Positions 28,798 to 37,387 of a DNA stretch of 64,000 bases are shown here, one piece after another. The stretch lies in NCBI RefSeq assembly GCF_011602365.1, contig NZ_JAAONZ010000012.1, forward strand, positions 62,001 to 126,000, in the 5' to 3' direction. A model generated the notes under the pieces. That model was not told the origin of the DNA. It searched no databases and worked only from the letters and a program-made list of their open reading frames with translations. The stretch's first letter is position 1. Every line of letters begins with the position of its first letter. The position numbers were made by a program, and so were the translations under genes. The stretch comes from Pseudomaricurvus hydrocarbonicus (lineage in GTDB: Bacteria > Pseudomonadota > Gammaproteobacteria > Pseudomonadales > Cellvibrionaceae).

Positions 28798-29225
28798 GCT
28801 TCATCCTCCTTGACGATGGCGTCCATACCGTGCAACGGGGTAAATGTTTTTCTGGCAAACAGCCAGTGATCTCCGCGTTTAACAAATTCGTCGTGGTATA
28901 AGCCGGTAACAACGCCGGATCTGCCGGCCGTACTCTCCACCAGTTCTGAGGTCCAGAGACGACCTTTGGCGTGCGAACCGTTAATTTCCAGGGATCCCAG
29001 GTAGCCCGAGAAGTTGTGAAATGGGTAGTTGGCAATTTGTAATTCCCATACATCGGCAATGGCATCGCGACCGATGACCGGGTCCAGCCAGGGAAGGTGC
29101 CAGATACCTTCCATGTCCCAAGTGTTGGCAAAATCGATTTTATTGCGCCGTGACACGGCATCACCGTAGGTGGCAACCAACTCCTGTATCAGTATGCGGT
29201 CTTCCAGGGGCCCATAAAACGCCAT
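28794..29225 (-). CDS. SnoaL-like (NTF2-fold) protein
   Basis: A 143-residue NTF2-fold protein with the same frame as the 16389 gene: EDRILIQELVATYGDAVSRRN at the start, FANTWDMEGIWHLP, and closing WLFARKTFTPLHG. Likely a small isomerase, dehydratase or accessory to a Rieske oxygenase. It leads a two-gene operon with the VOC protein. A variant palindrome lies 35 bp upstream. Confidence 0.8.
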   Translation of the reverse strand: MAFYGPLEDRILIQELVATYGDAVSRRNKIDFANTWDMEGIWHLPWLDPVIGRDAIADVWELQIANYPFHNFSGYLGSLEINGSHAKGRLWTSELVESTAGRSGVVTGLYHDEFVKRGDHWLFARKTFTPLHGMDAIVKEDEA

Positions 29226-29259
29226 AAGTACACCTCTTTTTATTATCAGTTATTAAACA

Positions 29260-29277
29260 AAACAATCATGACTGTTT
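29260..29277. promoter_or_regulatory. Regulon palindrome, copy 4 (AAACAAT CATG ACTGTTT)
   Basis: Six of seven arm positions pair. It is 35 bp upstream of the SnoaL-like gene on the minus strand and overlaps a second, different palindrome by 3 bp. Confidence 0.65.
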
Positions 29278-29292
29278 AGTCGTTTGACTAAA
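29275..29292. promoter_or_regulatory. Second-type palindrome (TTTAGTC-N4-GACTAAA)
   Basis: A perfect 7-4-7 dyad (centre GTTT) that overlaps regulon copy 4 by 3 bp. The half GACTAAA also occurs as TTTAGTC in the first Rieske promoter (about 16300), suggesting a separate binding element. Confidence 0.5.
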
Positions 29293-29360
29293 TATTCAGA
29301 CAGATTGGAAAGCCTGTCAATCCCTTTCTTTCGATCAAAATGGCTTTCACCATTAAAAAC

Positions 29361-29378
29361 AAATAGTCGTGACTGTTT
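29361..29378. promoter_or_regulatory. Regulon palindrome, copy 5 (AAATAGT CGTG ACTGTTT)
   Basis: A 6-of-7 matched dyad 58 bp before the SDR start at 29436 on the plus strand, so this divergent region has one copy per transcription unit. Confidence 0.6.
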
Positions 29379-29435
29379 TATTTATTAAAAATGATGTATG
29401 GTAAAAAAAATAAAAATTAAAAGAGGAATCACCCT

Positions 29436-30206
29436 ATGCTGAATCATGGCCGTTTATCGAATAAAGTCGCATTAATTACTGGTGTGGCTTCAGATCCCAG
29501 TCTGGGCAGAGCCATTGCCTATCGTTTTGCTGAGGAGGGCGCGCGTTTGGTTGTCAGTGATATTGATGCCCGAGGCCTTGAGGATTGTGTCAGGCAGTTA
29601 CAAGGTATGGGGGCCGAAGTGACCTCACTGCTGCAAGACGTTACCCTGGAAGGCGATTGGCAAAAAGCCATTGAACACACCGAAACTGCTTTTGGGCAAC
29701 TGGATATTTTGATCAATAATGCCGGCATTGCCGTGTTGCGGCCATTACAAGACCTCTCTCTGGCTGATTTTGAAAAACAAATGACGGTGAACATGACCAG
29801 CGTTTATCTGGGCTGTCGCTTCGGCTTACAGGCTATGAAGAAGGGCGGTGGAGGCTCGATCGTGAATATGTCTTCCATTGCCGGAATTGTGGGTATCCCC
29901 GGTGTTTCTGCGTATGCGGCGAGTAAAGGCGGAGTCAGAGCCTTCACGAAAAACGTTGCCATGGAAGGAGCTCCGGACAATGTGCGTTGTAACTCCATTC
30001 ATCCGGGAACTATCGCAACCAACATCATGCTGGATTCACAGCGCGACAACCCTGAGCAACACGAGCTGCTGATTAATGCCATCCCGTTGAAGCGTCTGGG
30101 CCGGCCGGTCGAGGTGGCTAACTGTGCACTGTTTTTAGCCAGTGAAGAATCGGCTTACATAACCGGAGCTGAGTTGGTTATCGATGGCGGTGTGATCGCA
30201 AAATAA
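29436..30206 (+). CDS. Short-chain dehydrogenase/reductase (SDR)
   Basis: A 256-residue SDR. The glycine motif is extended (TGVASDPSLG), NNAG is intact (DILINNAGIA), the catalytic serine is in VNMSSIAG and Y-x3-K is YAASK. It is a close paralog of the SDR at 62808 (shared LINNAGIAVLR, NSIHPG and CALFLAS-E-S-Y blocks), and both follow a copy of the regulon palindrome. It is the first of six consecutive SDR genes. Likely an alcohol/ketone dehydrogenation of a ring or side-chain intermediate. Confidence 0.9.
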   Translation: MLNHGRLSNKVALITGVASDPSLGRAIAYRFAEEGARLVVSDIDARGLEDCVRQLQGMGAEVTSLLQDVTLEGDWQKAIEHTETAFGQLDILINNAGIAVLRPLQDLSLADFEKQMTVNMTSVYLGCRFGLQAMKKGGGGSIVNMSSIAGIVGIPGVSAYAASKGGVRAFTKNVAMEGAPDNVRCNSIHPGTIATNIMLDSQRDNPEQHELLINAIPLKRLGRPVEVANCALFLASEESAYITGAELVIDGGVIAK

Positions 30207-30253
30207 TACGAAAAAGGCACATGACTGGTGTTGTTGCGAAACGAGGTATGTCG

Positions 30254-30310
30254 CCGAAAAAAAATTATTTCGGACTGCTTATTCAGTCGATCCAATTTAA
30301 TTTTCGACTG
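30254..30310. other. Two inverted repeats between the first two SDR genes
   Basis: CCGAAA (30254-30259) with TTTCGG (30268-30273), and CAGTCGA (30284-30290) with TCGACTG (30304-30310). They could be an attenuator or an operator for a second promoter. No T-run follows. Confidence 0.35.
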
Positions 30311-30364
30311 ACGTGTTAGCGAATGTCTTATTCAACACGGTGTGCGAAACAAGAGGTATTTTCC

Positions 30365-31162
30365 ATGGGTAAGCTAGAAGGTAAAGTGGCATCAATTATT
30401 GGTGCGGCCGGTAAAGACAATATGGGGCAGGTGATCGCGCGCCGTTTTGCTGCTGAGGGAGCAAAAGTTGTGGTATCGGGTCGTCATGAAGAACCATTGC
30501 ATCAATTGGCACAAGAGATTGATGGCGATTGGGTGTTGTGTGATTTGACCCGTAAATCTTCGGTAGAAAGTATGATTGATACCGTCACGCAGCGGTATGG
30601 TCGCGTGGATATTGCGGTGAATTGTACCGGTTGGGGGTTGCTGGTACCTTTTACTGAAAATACCGAGGAAGAACTGGATCGTATGGTGGACCTGCAATTC
30701 AAGGGGCCGTTCTTTTGGCTGCAGAAATTGATTTCCACTATGGAAAGCGGCGGCGGTTCAATCATACAGATTTCTTCAGCCACTGCTAAAATCATGTTGG
30801 ATGACCATGCGGCTTATATGGGTACGAAAGCCGGAACAGATCATTTAATTCGCTGTGTGGCGAATCAGTATGGCGAAAACGGTATTCGCGCTAACAGTAT
30901 TTCACCGGGTATTACTGAAACCCCTATGACATCGGAAGCCATGAAAAGTCCGGCACTGGAGGAGACCTTCCGTAAATGCTATCCGCTCGGGCGGGTAGGG
31001 ACCAGTGATGATATTGCCGCCGCTGCGGTTTTTCTGGCATCAGATGAATGTTTTATGACCGGCCAGAATTTGCAGGTTAATGGGGGGTTGACGTTACGCC
31101 GCAACCCTTTGGGCACGGAAATATACGATGCGATGGTGGCGGCGGGTGAGGTGTCTGTCTAG
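30365..31162 (+). CDS. Short-chain dehydrogenase/reductase (SDR)
   Basis: A 265-residue SDR with an unusual glycine motif (IGAAGKDNMGQVIA), similar in spacing to enoyl-reductase-like SDRs. The catalytic residues are in IQISSATAK and YMGTK. The C-terminus has GGLTLRRNP, also found in the SDR at 48306 (GGQTLRRIP), so they form a subfamily. AGAGG lies 8 nt before the ATG at 30365; a longer frame from 30323 lacks a ribosome site. Second gene of the six-SDR run. Confidence 0.88.
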   Translation: MGKLEGKVASIIGAAGKDNMGQVIARRFAAEGAKVVVSGRHEEPLHQLAQEIDGDWVLCDLTRKSSVESMIDTVTQRYGRVDIAVNCTGWGLLVPFTENTEEELDRMVDLQFKGPFFWLQKLISTMESGGGSIIQISSATAKIMLDDHAAYMGTKAGTDHLIRCVANQYGENGIRANSISPGITETPMTSEAMKSPALEETFRKCYPLGRVGTSDDIAAAAVFLASDECFMTGQNLQVNGGLTLRRNPLGTEIYDAMVAAGEVSV

Positions 31163-31210
31163 TTTGATATTGCACTCACAGGGCTTTTAGCAAAGTACAG
31201 TGGAGAGAAA

Positions 31211-31966
31211 ATGAAATTAAAAAATAAGAATGTTTTGTTTACCGGTGCTGCTGGTGACATCGGCCGAGCAACCGTGAAGCGATTTTTAGCTGAAGGCGCA
31301 CGTGTAATGATGGCGGACTGGGATGAGAAGGCGTTATCCGAGTTTGCAAACACGTTATCGGGTGAGGTGGGTTACATTCAGGTCGATGTATCTCGGATGG
31401 AAGATAATCAAAAGATGGTTGAGGCCACGGTTGAGCGATTCGGCGGAATTGATGTCTTTGTTGCCAACGCCGGAATTGAAGGCAAGGTCTCTCCCATTGA
31501 TGAATGCTCGTTGGAGGAGTTTAACCGGGTTCTATCGGTCAATGTCAGTGGTGTTTGGGCAGGCTTGAAAGCGGTAAAGGCGGTTATGAAAGAACGGGGC
31601 GGGAGCATTGTGATTACCTCCTCGGGAGCGGGGGTAATGGGGAGCCCGAATATGATGCCATATAACAGCAGCAAGCATGCCGTTATTGGTTTGATGCGGT
31701 GTGCCGCCAAAGAGTTTGCGCCCTTCAATATCCGGGTCAATACCGTGAATCCCGGTCCACTGGATTCGCGCATGATGCGATCTATCGAAGACGGTTATGC
31801 TCCAGGATCCAGTGGTGAGTTTAAACAAGCACTTGAGCAGATGACTCCGATGGGACGTTATGGTCGAGCCGATGAGATCAGTGGCATGATGCTGTTTTTG
31901 GCTAGTGAGGATGCCAGTTATTGTACGGGTGGCGTGTACATGGTTGACGGTGGAAACTCCTGCTGA
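31211..31966 (+). CDS. Short-chain dehydrogenase/reductase (SDR)
   Basis: A 251-residue SDR with TGAAGDIGRA, NAGIEGKV (an altered NNAG), SSGAGVMG and YNSSK. GGAGAG lies 5-10 nt before the ATG. It is the third gene in the six-SDR run, 48 nt after its neighbour. Family members of this type oxidise or reduce secondary alcohols; the substrate is not readable. Confidence 0.88.
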   Translation: MKLKNKNVLFTGAAGDIGRATVKRFLAEGARVMMADWDEKALSEFANTLSGEVGYIQVDVSRMEDNQKMVEATVERFGGIDVFVANAGIEGKVSPIDECSLEEFNRVLSVNVSGVWAGLKAVKAVMKERGGSIVITSSGAGVMGSPNMMPYNSSKHAVIGLMRCAAKEFAPFNIRVNTVNPGPLDSRMMRSIEDGYAPGSSGEFKQALEQMTPMGRYGRADEISGMMLFLASEDASYCTGGVYMVDGGNSC

Positions 31967-32023
31967 TCTGGACGCTCGCCAATTTTAAAATACCACAAAA
32001 ATAAATAACAGTGGATGAGAGAA

Positions 32024-32770
32024 ATGTTTGATTTTACGAATAAAACCGTTTTGATTACGGGTGCCGGAGCCGGACTGGGTCTGTCATGTGCGGAAGCATT
32101 TGCTCGTGCAGGTGCCAGAGTTGCCTTGGTCGATATCTCTGAACCATCAGTAGCCGAGGCAGCACAATCCTTGTCAGTATTTGGCGGTGAAGTCTTGGCG
32201 CTCAATGGTGATGTCAGTAAAGCCGATGATGTAAAAAATATTCTTCAGCAGGTGGTGCAACAGTGGGGTTCATTGGATATTGCGGTGAATAACGCCGGCA
32301 TCTCCTCTGCCTTAAAGCCCTTGGCTGAAACCACGGAAGAAGATTACGATCGGGTGATGGCGGTGAATGTCAAGGGCGTGTGGTTGTGTATGCGAGCCGA
32401 GCTGCAACAGATGCTCAAGCAAAACAGTGGCACTATCGTCAACATGGCATCTGCCTTGTCACATCGAGTATTTCCCAACGCGTCCTTTTATGTAACCAGT
32501 AAATTTGCGGTGGCGGGGTTGACCCGAACCGCCGCGTTGGAATATGCCGAAACGCCGATTCGCATAAACGCGGTGTGTCCGGGCAATGTGGCGACACCGC
32601 TGGTAAAAAGTACCGTCGAAGATTTGAATACTTTGGCTTCCTTGCATTCGATGAAGCGTTTAGGGACACCAGAGGAAGTGGCGAATGCAGTAATGTTCCT
32701 GGCATCCGATTTATCCAGTTTTAATACTGGAACACTTTTACCCGTTGACGGTGGCTGGACAGCACAATAA
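32024..32770 (+). CDS. Short-chain dehydrogenase/reductase (SDR)
   Basis: A 248-residue SDR: TGAGAGLG motif, NNAGIS, serine in NMASALSH and YVTSK. The end GTLLPVDGGWTAQ is typical of classical SDRs. The start at 32024 places GAGAG just upstream; an in-frame ATG at 32015 adds three residues and cannot be excluded. Fourth gene in the run, 12 nt before the next. Confidence 0.87.
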   Translation: MFDFTNKTVLITGAGAGLGLSCAEAFARAGARVALVDISEPSVAEAAQSLSVFGGEVLALNGDVSKADDVKNILQQVVQQWGSLDIAVNNAGISSALKPLAETTEEDYDRVMAVNVKGVWLCMRAELQQMLKQNSGTIVNMASALSHRVFPNASFYVTSKFAVAGLTRTAALEYAETPIRINAVCPGNVATPLVKSTVEDLNTLASLHSMKRLGTPEEVANAVMFLASDLSSFNTGTLLPVDGGWTAQ

Positions 32771-32782
32771 ATAAGGTGAGTT

Positions 32783-33562
32783 ATGACATTTGAACATAAA
32801 GTAGCCCTGGTTACCGGCGGTGCTGAAGGCATCGGTGCCGGTATTGTCGAACGTTTGAGCAAAAAGGGAGCCAAGGTTTATATCGGCGATATTAATGAAG
32901 ATAAATCCCTCACTCTGGCACGACTATTCAAAAATGTAGAATTTTTATCTCTGGATGTGTGCGAAGAAAGCCAATGGCAGGCAGCAATCGAGACGATAGA
33001 GCGTAAATCCGGTCAGTTGGATATTTTGATACAGAGTGCGGGAATCTCTCGGCCCGGCAGTATCGAAGAAGTGGACCTTGACGAGTGGCGAGATCACATG
33101 CGAGTTCATGGTGAAGGCGCTTTTCTGGGGTGTAAATATGCAGTTGCCAGCATGAAAAAGTCTGGCGGCGGGGCTATTGTCAATATTTCATCTGTAGAGA
33201 GCATTCGCCCTGGCCCGCTGTTTACCTGTTATGGTGCTGCCAAGGCCGCTCAAGATGCAGTGACCAAAACCGTGGCTCTGCACTGTGGAGAAATGGGTTA
33301 CAACATTCGCTGTAATTCTCTGCACCCTGCGGCTACCTACACTCCGCTGTTAGAGCAATATTTGGCCAGTGCTGAGGATCCTGAGGCGCTGGAAAAGGTG
33401 TATGCCGGTATGCAGCCGCTCAATCGTATCGCGACGGTCGATGAAGTGGCTCGGTGCTGCCTGTTTTTAGCGTCTGAGGATGCGAGTTTTATCACCGGCC
33501 ATCAGATGTATGTGGATGGTGGTGTGTTGGCGAAGCCTTATCCGTCGGGTCAAGGTGCCTAA
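32783..33562 (+). CDS. Short-chain dehydrogenase/reductase (SDR)
   Basis: A 259-residue SDR with TGGAEGIG, QSAGIS in place of NNAG, NISSVESI and YGAAK. Catalytic Ser, Tyr and Lys are present. The mid-region YAVASMKKSGGGAIVNIS resembles cyclohexanol- and hydroxysteroid-type dehydrogenases. A short ribosome site (AAGGTG) precedes the ATG. Fifth in the run. Confidence 0.87.
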   Translation: MTFEHKVALVTGGAEGIGAGIVERLSKKGAKVYIGDINEDKSLTLARLFKNVEFLSLDVCEESQWQAAIETIERKSGQLDILIQSAGISRPGSIEEVDLDEWRDHMRVHGEGAFLGCKYAVASMKKSGGGAIVNISSVESIRPGPLFTCYGAAKAAQDAVTKTVALHCGEMGYNIRCNSLHPAATYTPLLEQYLASAEDPEALEKVYAGMQPLNRIATVDEVARCCLFLASEDASFITGHQMYVDGGVLAKPYPSGQGA

Positions 33563-33613
33563 CAGTACCTATTGAGTCGAGTCAAAAATCTTGGGCAATA
33601 ATTAGAGCTGATT

Positions 33614-34384
33614 ATGACGTTTCCAGTATTAAAAAATAAAGTGGCCATTGTTACCGGTGGCGCCATGGGTATGGGGCAGGCTACCGCAGAATTGTTCGCA
33701 GAGGCGGGCGCGAGTGTGATGGTGGCAGACCTTAATGAAACATTAGGTCAACAGGTTGTCGACAGCATCAATGCCAGCGGGGGTACTGCCGCATTTTGCC
33801 GGGTAGATATCTCACAGGCTCGTGAGGTGGAGGTGATGGTTGCAACGACGGTAGAGGCATTTGGTCGACTTGATGTTGCCATCAACAACGCCGCCATGGC
33901 GCCTGATGACAAACCTGTGGCAGAGTTTGACGAGTCGGTTTGGGACAAGGTTATGGCTGTTGATTTAAAGGGGACAGCACTGTGTATGAAGTATGAAATT
34001 GCACAATTGATGGCCCAGGGCAATGGCGGTTCTATTGTGAATATATCCTCGGTAAGTGGATTTCGTCCGCAGCCAAATAACATTGCCTATGTCGCCGCAA
34101 AACATGGTGTTGTGGGTATGACAAAAGTGGCAGCACTGGAATATGGTGGCAATAATATACGAGTGAATACCGTTGCACCGGGAGCCATTGATACCCCTAT
34201 GCTTCGTACCACCATGACTGACGTGGGGGTTGACCCCGATGAATTTGCATCACAATTAAGTCTGTTAAACCGATTTGGTCAGGCAAGAGAGATTGCACAG
34301 GCGAGTTTATGGTTAGCGTCGGATTTATCTTCCTATCTAACGGGGACGACCATACACGCTGATGCAGGTTACACCAGTCGCTAA
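33614..34384 (+). CDS. Short-chain dehydrogenase/reductase (SDR)
   Basis: A 256-residue SDR: TGGAMGMG, NNAAMA for NNAG, NISSVSGF and YVAAK. It ends the six-gene SDR run and is convergent with the TIM-barrel gene 60 nt away; I see no terminator between them. Substrate unknown. Confidence 0.88.
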   Translation: MTFPVLKNKVAIVTGGAMGMGQATAELFAEAGASVMVADLNETLGQQVVDSINASGGTAAFCRVDISQAREVEVMVATTVEAFGRLDVAINNAAMAPDDKPVAEFDESVWDKVMAVDLKGTALCMKYEIAQLMAQGNGGSIVNISSVSGFRPQPNNIAYVAAKHGVVGMTKVAALEYGGNNIRVNTVAPGAIDTPMLRTTMTDVGVDPDEFASQLSLLNRFGQAREIAQASLWLASDLSSYLTGTTIHADAGYTSR

Positions 34385-34444
34385 TAAGGGCGCTGGTGGA
34401 GGCTTAGGGAGTGAAGACTTGGTGAAGGTACTGTCGGTGATGAT

Positions 34445-35317
34445 TTAGCCAGCACTTGGTAGTGTCAAATTTGTAGTTTTGAGTAGATTTCGGCAAGTTT
34501 CTGCGGCCTGTTGGGCCGCGAGATTGGCAGGCAGTTGATCCAGCTGAGCCGAAAAAATCTCTGGGCCAATATCGGTGAGCTGTTGCCGTTGGAGTAGGGC
34601 CAGTAGCCTGAGCAATGGGAGTTCTCCCTTGCCGGGAAGCTCCCTCAGCTGTAGACATTCTTCGAACAGATCCTCAACAACCGGTCGCAATGCAGCATCC
34701 GCAAGCTGTACCGTCTTAATGACGTTAGTCGGAAGCTTTGCCAGCAGCTGCCAGTCCGGATTTCCGCGAAAAAAATGCCAGCAATCGAACAAGATTCCCG
34801 CATTGGAGGGTTGGTATGGCTGATAAATGTTCCAGGCGGTGGCCAAATCCGGTATTCCCCACATCGGCAAGAATTCCAGATCAACCTGAATCTCCAACGT
34901 TTTGGCCTTGTCGCAGAAGAGTGCGAAATGGTCAGACAACACCTCCATGGGAAACTGGTCAGGACTAAATGTTCCGGTTGCGCAAATGCGTTTTAACCCC
35001 AGACTCTCGCAAATCGCCAGACATTCGTCAGCACTGGCCGCAAACACCTGCTTGGCGGCTGCGGGTAAATCCGAATTGTACTTAACCGGAGCCCACCCGC
35101 TAAAACCATCATAGTGCCCCAGCTGTACGCCATAGTCAGCCGCCAGAGCGCGTATGTCTCGTGGGCGCTTACCTGTCGCAGTCAAATGCCGGTAAGTTGG
35201 TAATCCTATCGGCAAATGACTGAAGCCGTGTCGGGCGGCGGCGGCCAGCTGTTGTTCAAAGGTGTGATTGCGAACACAGGCAGGCCAGAGGCTAAAATTC
35301 AGGGTTGAATTGCGCAT
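34445..35317 (-). CDS. Xylose-isomerase-like TIM-barrel protein (sugar phosphate isomerase/epimerase family)
   Basis: A 290-residue AP-endonuclease-2-fold protein. Barrel-type motifs include QVDLEFLPMWG (an E at a metal-binding position), GILFDCWHFFR (D and H) and VIKTVQLADA. Family members act as sugar epimerases, isomerases or endonuclease-like enzymes; in aromatic gene clusters they can be 3-dehydroshikimate dehydratase-like or ring-modifying enzymes, but no diagnostic residue supports that here. It is the last gene of a Rieske-VOC-TIM barrel operon, 9 nt after the VOC gene. Confidence 0.8.
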   Translation of the reverse strand: MRNSTLNFSLWPACVRNHTFEQQLAAAARHGFSHLPIGLPTYRHLTATGKRPRDIRALAADYGVQLGHYDGFSGWAPVKYNSDLPAAAKQVFAASADECLAICESLGLKRICATGTFSPDQFPMEVLSDHFALFCDKAKTLEIQVDLEFLPMWGIPDLATAWNIYQPYQPSNAGILFDCWHFFRGNPDWQLLAKLPTNVIKTVQLADAALRPVVEDLFEECLQLRELPGKGELPLLRLLALLQRQQLTDIGPEIFSAQLDQLPANLAAQQAAETCRNLLKTTNLTLPSAG

Positions 35318-35326
35318 TGTATCGTC

Positions 35327-35788
35327 TCAGTCCCACAGGCGCTCAGGTGCGTCAGGGCTTATGATTTCCTGGAGTTCGAATACGTTACCGTCCGGGTCTC
35401 TGCCGTAGGTGGCTTTCACACTGCCGAAATCCTGTGGCGGTACATGGAAATGTATGCCTGCGTCTTTTAGCCGCTGATATTCTGTCTCGATATCGATGAC
35501 GTCAAAGCATATATGAGTGAGCCCGGGAGTGTTGACGCTAGGAAGTTCTGTCGAGGGTGTTGATAAGGGTTTCACAAACTCGAACAGCTCGATACACAGA
35601 TTGTCTCCACGCAGCATAATTTGTTGAGCGGCGCTGTCTTTAAGGTCCAGTACAGCATTAATGGCTTGAGTGCCCTCCGGCCAGCTGGTATCTGATACTT
35701 GTCGAAAGCCCAGTAGATCCTGGTAAAAACTCAAAGCGCGTTTCAAATTCGGTGTAGATATCGCAATGTGATGAGCACCTCTGATCAT
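35327..35788 (-). CDS. VOC-family (glyoxalase/extradiol-dioxygenase-like) protein
   Basis: A 153-residue VOC protein. GAHHIAISTPNLKRALSFYQDLLGF is the canonical first unit, THICFDVIDIETEYQRL the second, and the C-terminus ends FELQEI. H in HHIA, H in THICF and the terminal E are candidate metal ligands. It overlaps the upstream Rieske stop codon by 4 nt. It could isomerise or ring-open the Rieske product. Confidence 0.85.
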   Translation of the reverse strand: MIRGAHHIAISTPNLKRALSFYQDLLGFRQVSDTSWPEGTQAINAVLDLKDSAAQQIMLRGDNLCIELFEFVKPLSTPSTELPSVNTPGLTHICFDVIDIETEYQRLKDAGIHFHVPPQDFGSVKATYGRDPDGNVFELQEIISPDAPERLWD

Positions 35789-37200
35789 GACATTTCTCCG
35801 TTCAGGTATTTGTCGAGAGTCTGGTGCAGTTGGCGGATACGAATTTCCTGATAATTACCCAGTGTTTCTCCGGGTTTTAAGCTGGCTTTAAAGCCGCGCT
35901 GCTGACTTTCCAGATTGCCGGTATCCTGATCGTAAATGGTGGCCAGACCGGGATCGAAGCCTGGAATTTCATGGAAAGATTGTTGCAAATCCAGTTCAAA
36001 GGGTTCGGCCGGGTCGGGTACTTTACCGGAGTCCGGCAGAGGTTGCAGATACAGTAAATCAAAGATGGTTTGATCGGGGTTGCAACCGTCGGGACGAAAA
36101 CGATAGACCATGGGGAACAGCAGGGAAGGAAAGAAACAGGTATTGGGAAACAAACAATATTCAATGGCGTCGATGGTTTCACTGACGCTCAAATCCGAAA
36201 AGTCTCGATTATAAGCTTGGCCCAGGCTTGACTTAAGATGCTCGGCAAAGACTTTGCGTGCTGATTCGCCCGGTGGAACCGTTAAGCCATGTTGCTGATT
36301 GTGGGTACCTTCAACTACGGCTTCGGCAAACAGGGCATCGAGAATGGCCTGTTGCTCTGGCTGAGACTTGAGATGAGGGCTGGGGTAACCGACCAAATGC
36401 ACAAAGCGGGATACATGGTCTCCGTAAATATCGTACTGTGTATTGGCATCGCCAACCGTTGTTACCCCTTGGGGATGAGTTTCCAGAACATGATAGGATT
36501 CCAGGAACGCTTCCAGACACGCCTTCCAGTTGGCAGGCAGTTTTTTCCGCACATACATGGCGGTGAATTTCTGATCGAGCTTCCAGTTTTTGAAATGTTC
36601 AGGTAAAACCCCAAGCTGATCTGACAGGGGTGAGGCTTCTGAATCGAAGTTGATAAAAACAAACCCATTCCAGCATTCAACCTTTACTTGTGGCAGCGAA
36701 AATTTATCATCTTCCACATGGGGAAAGTCCCACTTGCAGGGTACATCTTCCAGTTTACCATCCAATGACCAAGTGAAGCCGTGAAATGGGCAGCGTAAGT
36801 TTTTACTTCGGCCGCAACTTTCTGATGGTTTGAGCTGAGTGCCGCGATGCAAGCAGGCGTTGGCAAACGCTTTGATTGCTCCCGATTCGGTACGCACGAT
36901 AATCACTGATTTGTCTACAATGTCATAGACGACGTAGTCGCCGGTATCGGGGATTTCTTCTTCTCGGCACGCCCACTGCCAGGTCTTCAGCCACATGGAC
37001 TCGGTCTCTTTCTGGAAGAAGGCAGGGTCAGTGTAGCGCTGGAAAGCAATGTCGGAATCTCCCAGAAATTCATAGGATTCTTCCACCAGATGCGCTGGTA
37101 CACGGTCTTTATCGGCCAAGATAACATCTTTTGTTGAAGGCCCGGGGCAGCGTTGAGTTCCGGGTTGCTGGCAGTCTTGTGGCTTGCTTGATGTTGACAT
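35785..37200 (-). CDS. Rieske aromatic-ring-hydroxylating oxygenase, alpha subunit
   Basis: A 471-residue oxygenase. The Rieske site is C116-L-H118 and C137-x-x-H140 (CLHRG, CPFHGFTW), and the iron site includes LEAFLESYHVLETH with H237 and H242. It is the paralog of the 18554 oxygenase (shared ACREEEIP, CKWDF and VNFD-type blocks, NYQEIRIRQLHQTLDKYL ending). It leads an operon with the VOC and TIM-barrel genes. A palindrome copy lies 96 bp upstream, shared with the divergent TonB receptor. Confidence 0.93.
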   Translation of the reverse strand: MSTSSKPQDCQQPGTQRCPGPSTKDVILADKDRVPAHLVEESYEFLGDSDIAFQRYTDPAFFQKETESMWLKTWQWACREEEIPDTGDYVVYDIVDKSVIIVRTESGAIKAFANACLHRGTQLKPSESCGRSKNLRCPFHGFTWSLDGKLEDVPCKWDFPHVEDDKFSLPQVKVECWNGFVFINFDSEASPLSDQLGVLPEHFKNWKLDQKFTAMYVRKKLPANWKACLEAFLESYHVLETHPQGVTTVGDANTQYDIYGDHVSRFVHLVGYPSPHLKSQPEQQAILDALFAEAVVEGTHNQQHGLTVPPGESARKVFAEHLKSSLGQAYNRDFSDLSVSETIDAIEYCLFPNTCFFPSLLFPMVYRFRPDGCNPDQTIFDLLYLQPLPDSGKVPDPAEPFELDLQQSFHEIPGFDPGLATIYDQDTGNLESQQRGFKASLKPGETLGNYQEIRIRQLHQTLDKYLNGEMS

Positions 37201-37295
37201 GAATACATATCCTCCGCTGTTATTATTTTGCGGTGAGCCGCGAGAATCGGTTTATTTTTTTGAGGAAGGTCTATATTCTATCAATCGCGATATAA

Positions 37296-37313
37296 AAACA
37301 AGCAATATTGTTT
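37296..37313. promoter_or_regulatory. Regulon palindrome, copy 6 (AAACAAG CAAT ATTGTTT)
   Basis: A 6-of-7 matched dyad between the divergent Rieske operon (96 bp) and TonB receptor gene (75 bp). Confidence 0.65.
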
Positions 37314-37387
37314 ATTTTAAAAGGATGGTAAGGTAAGCATCAAATTTAGCCCTATAAAAATAATCAGAGACACCAGAGGACATCTCC

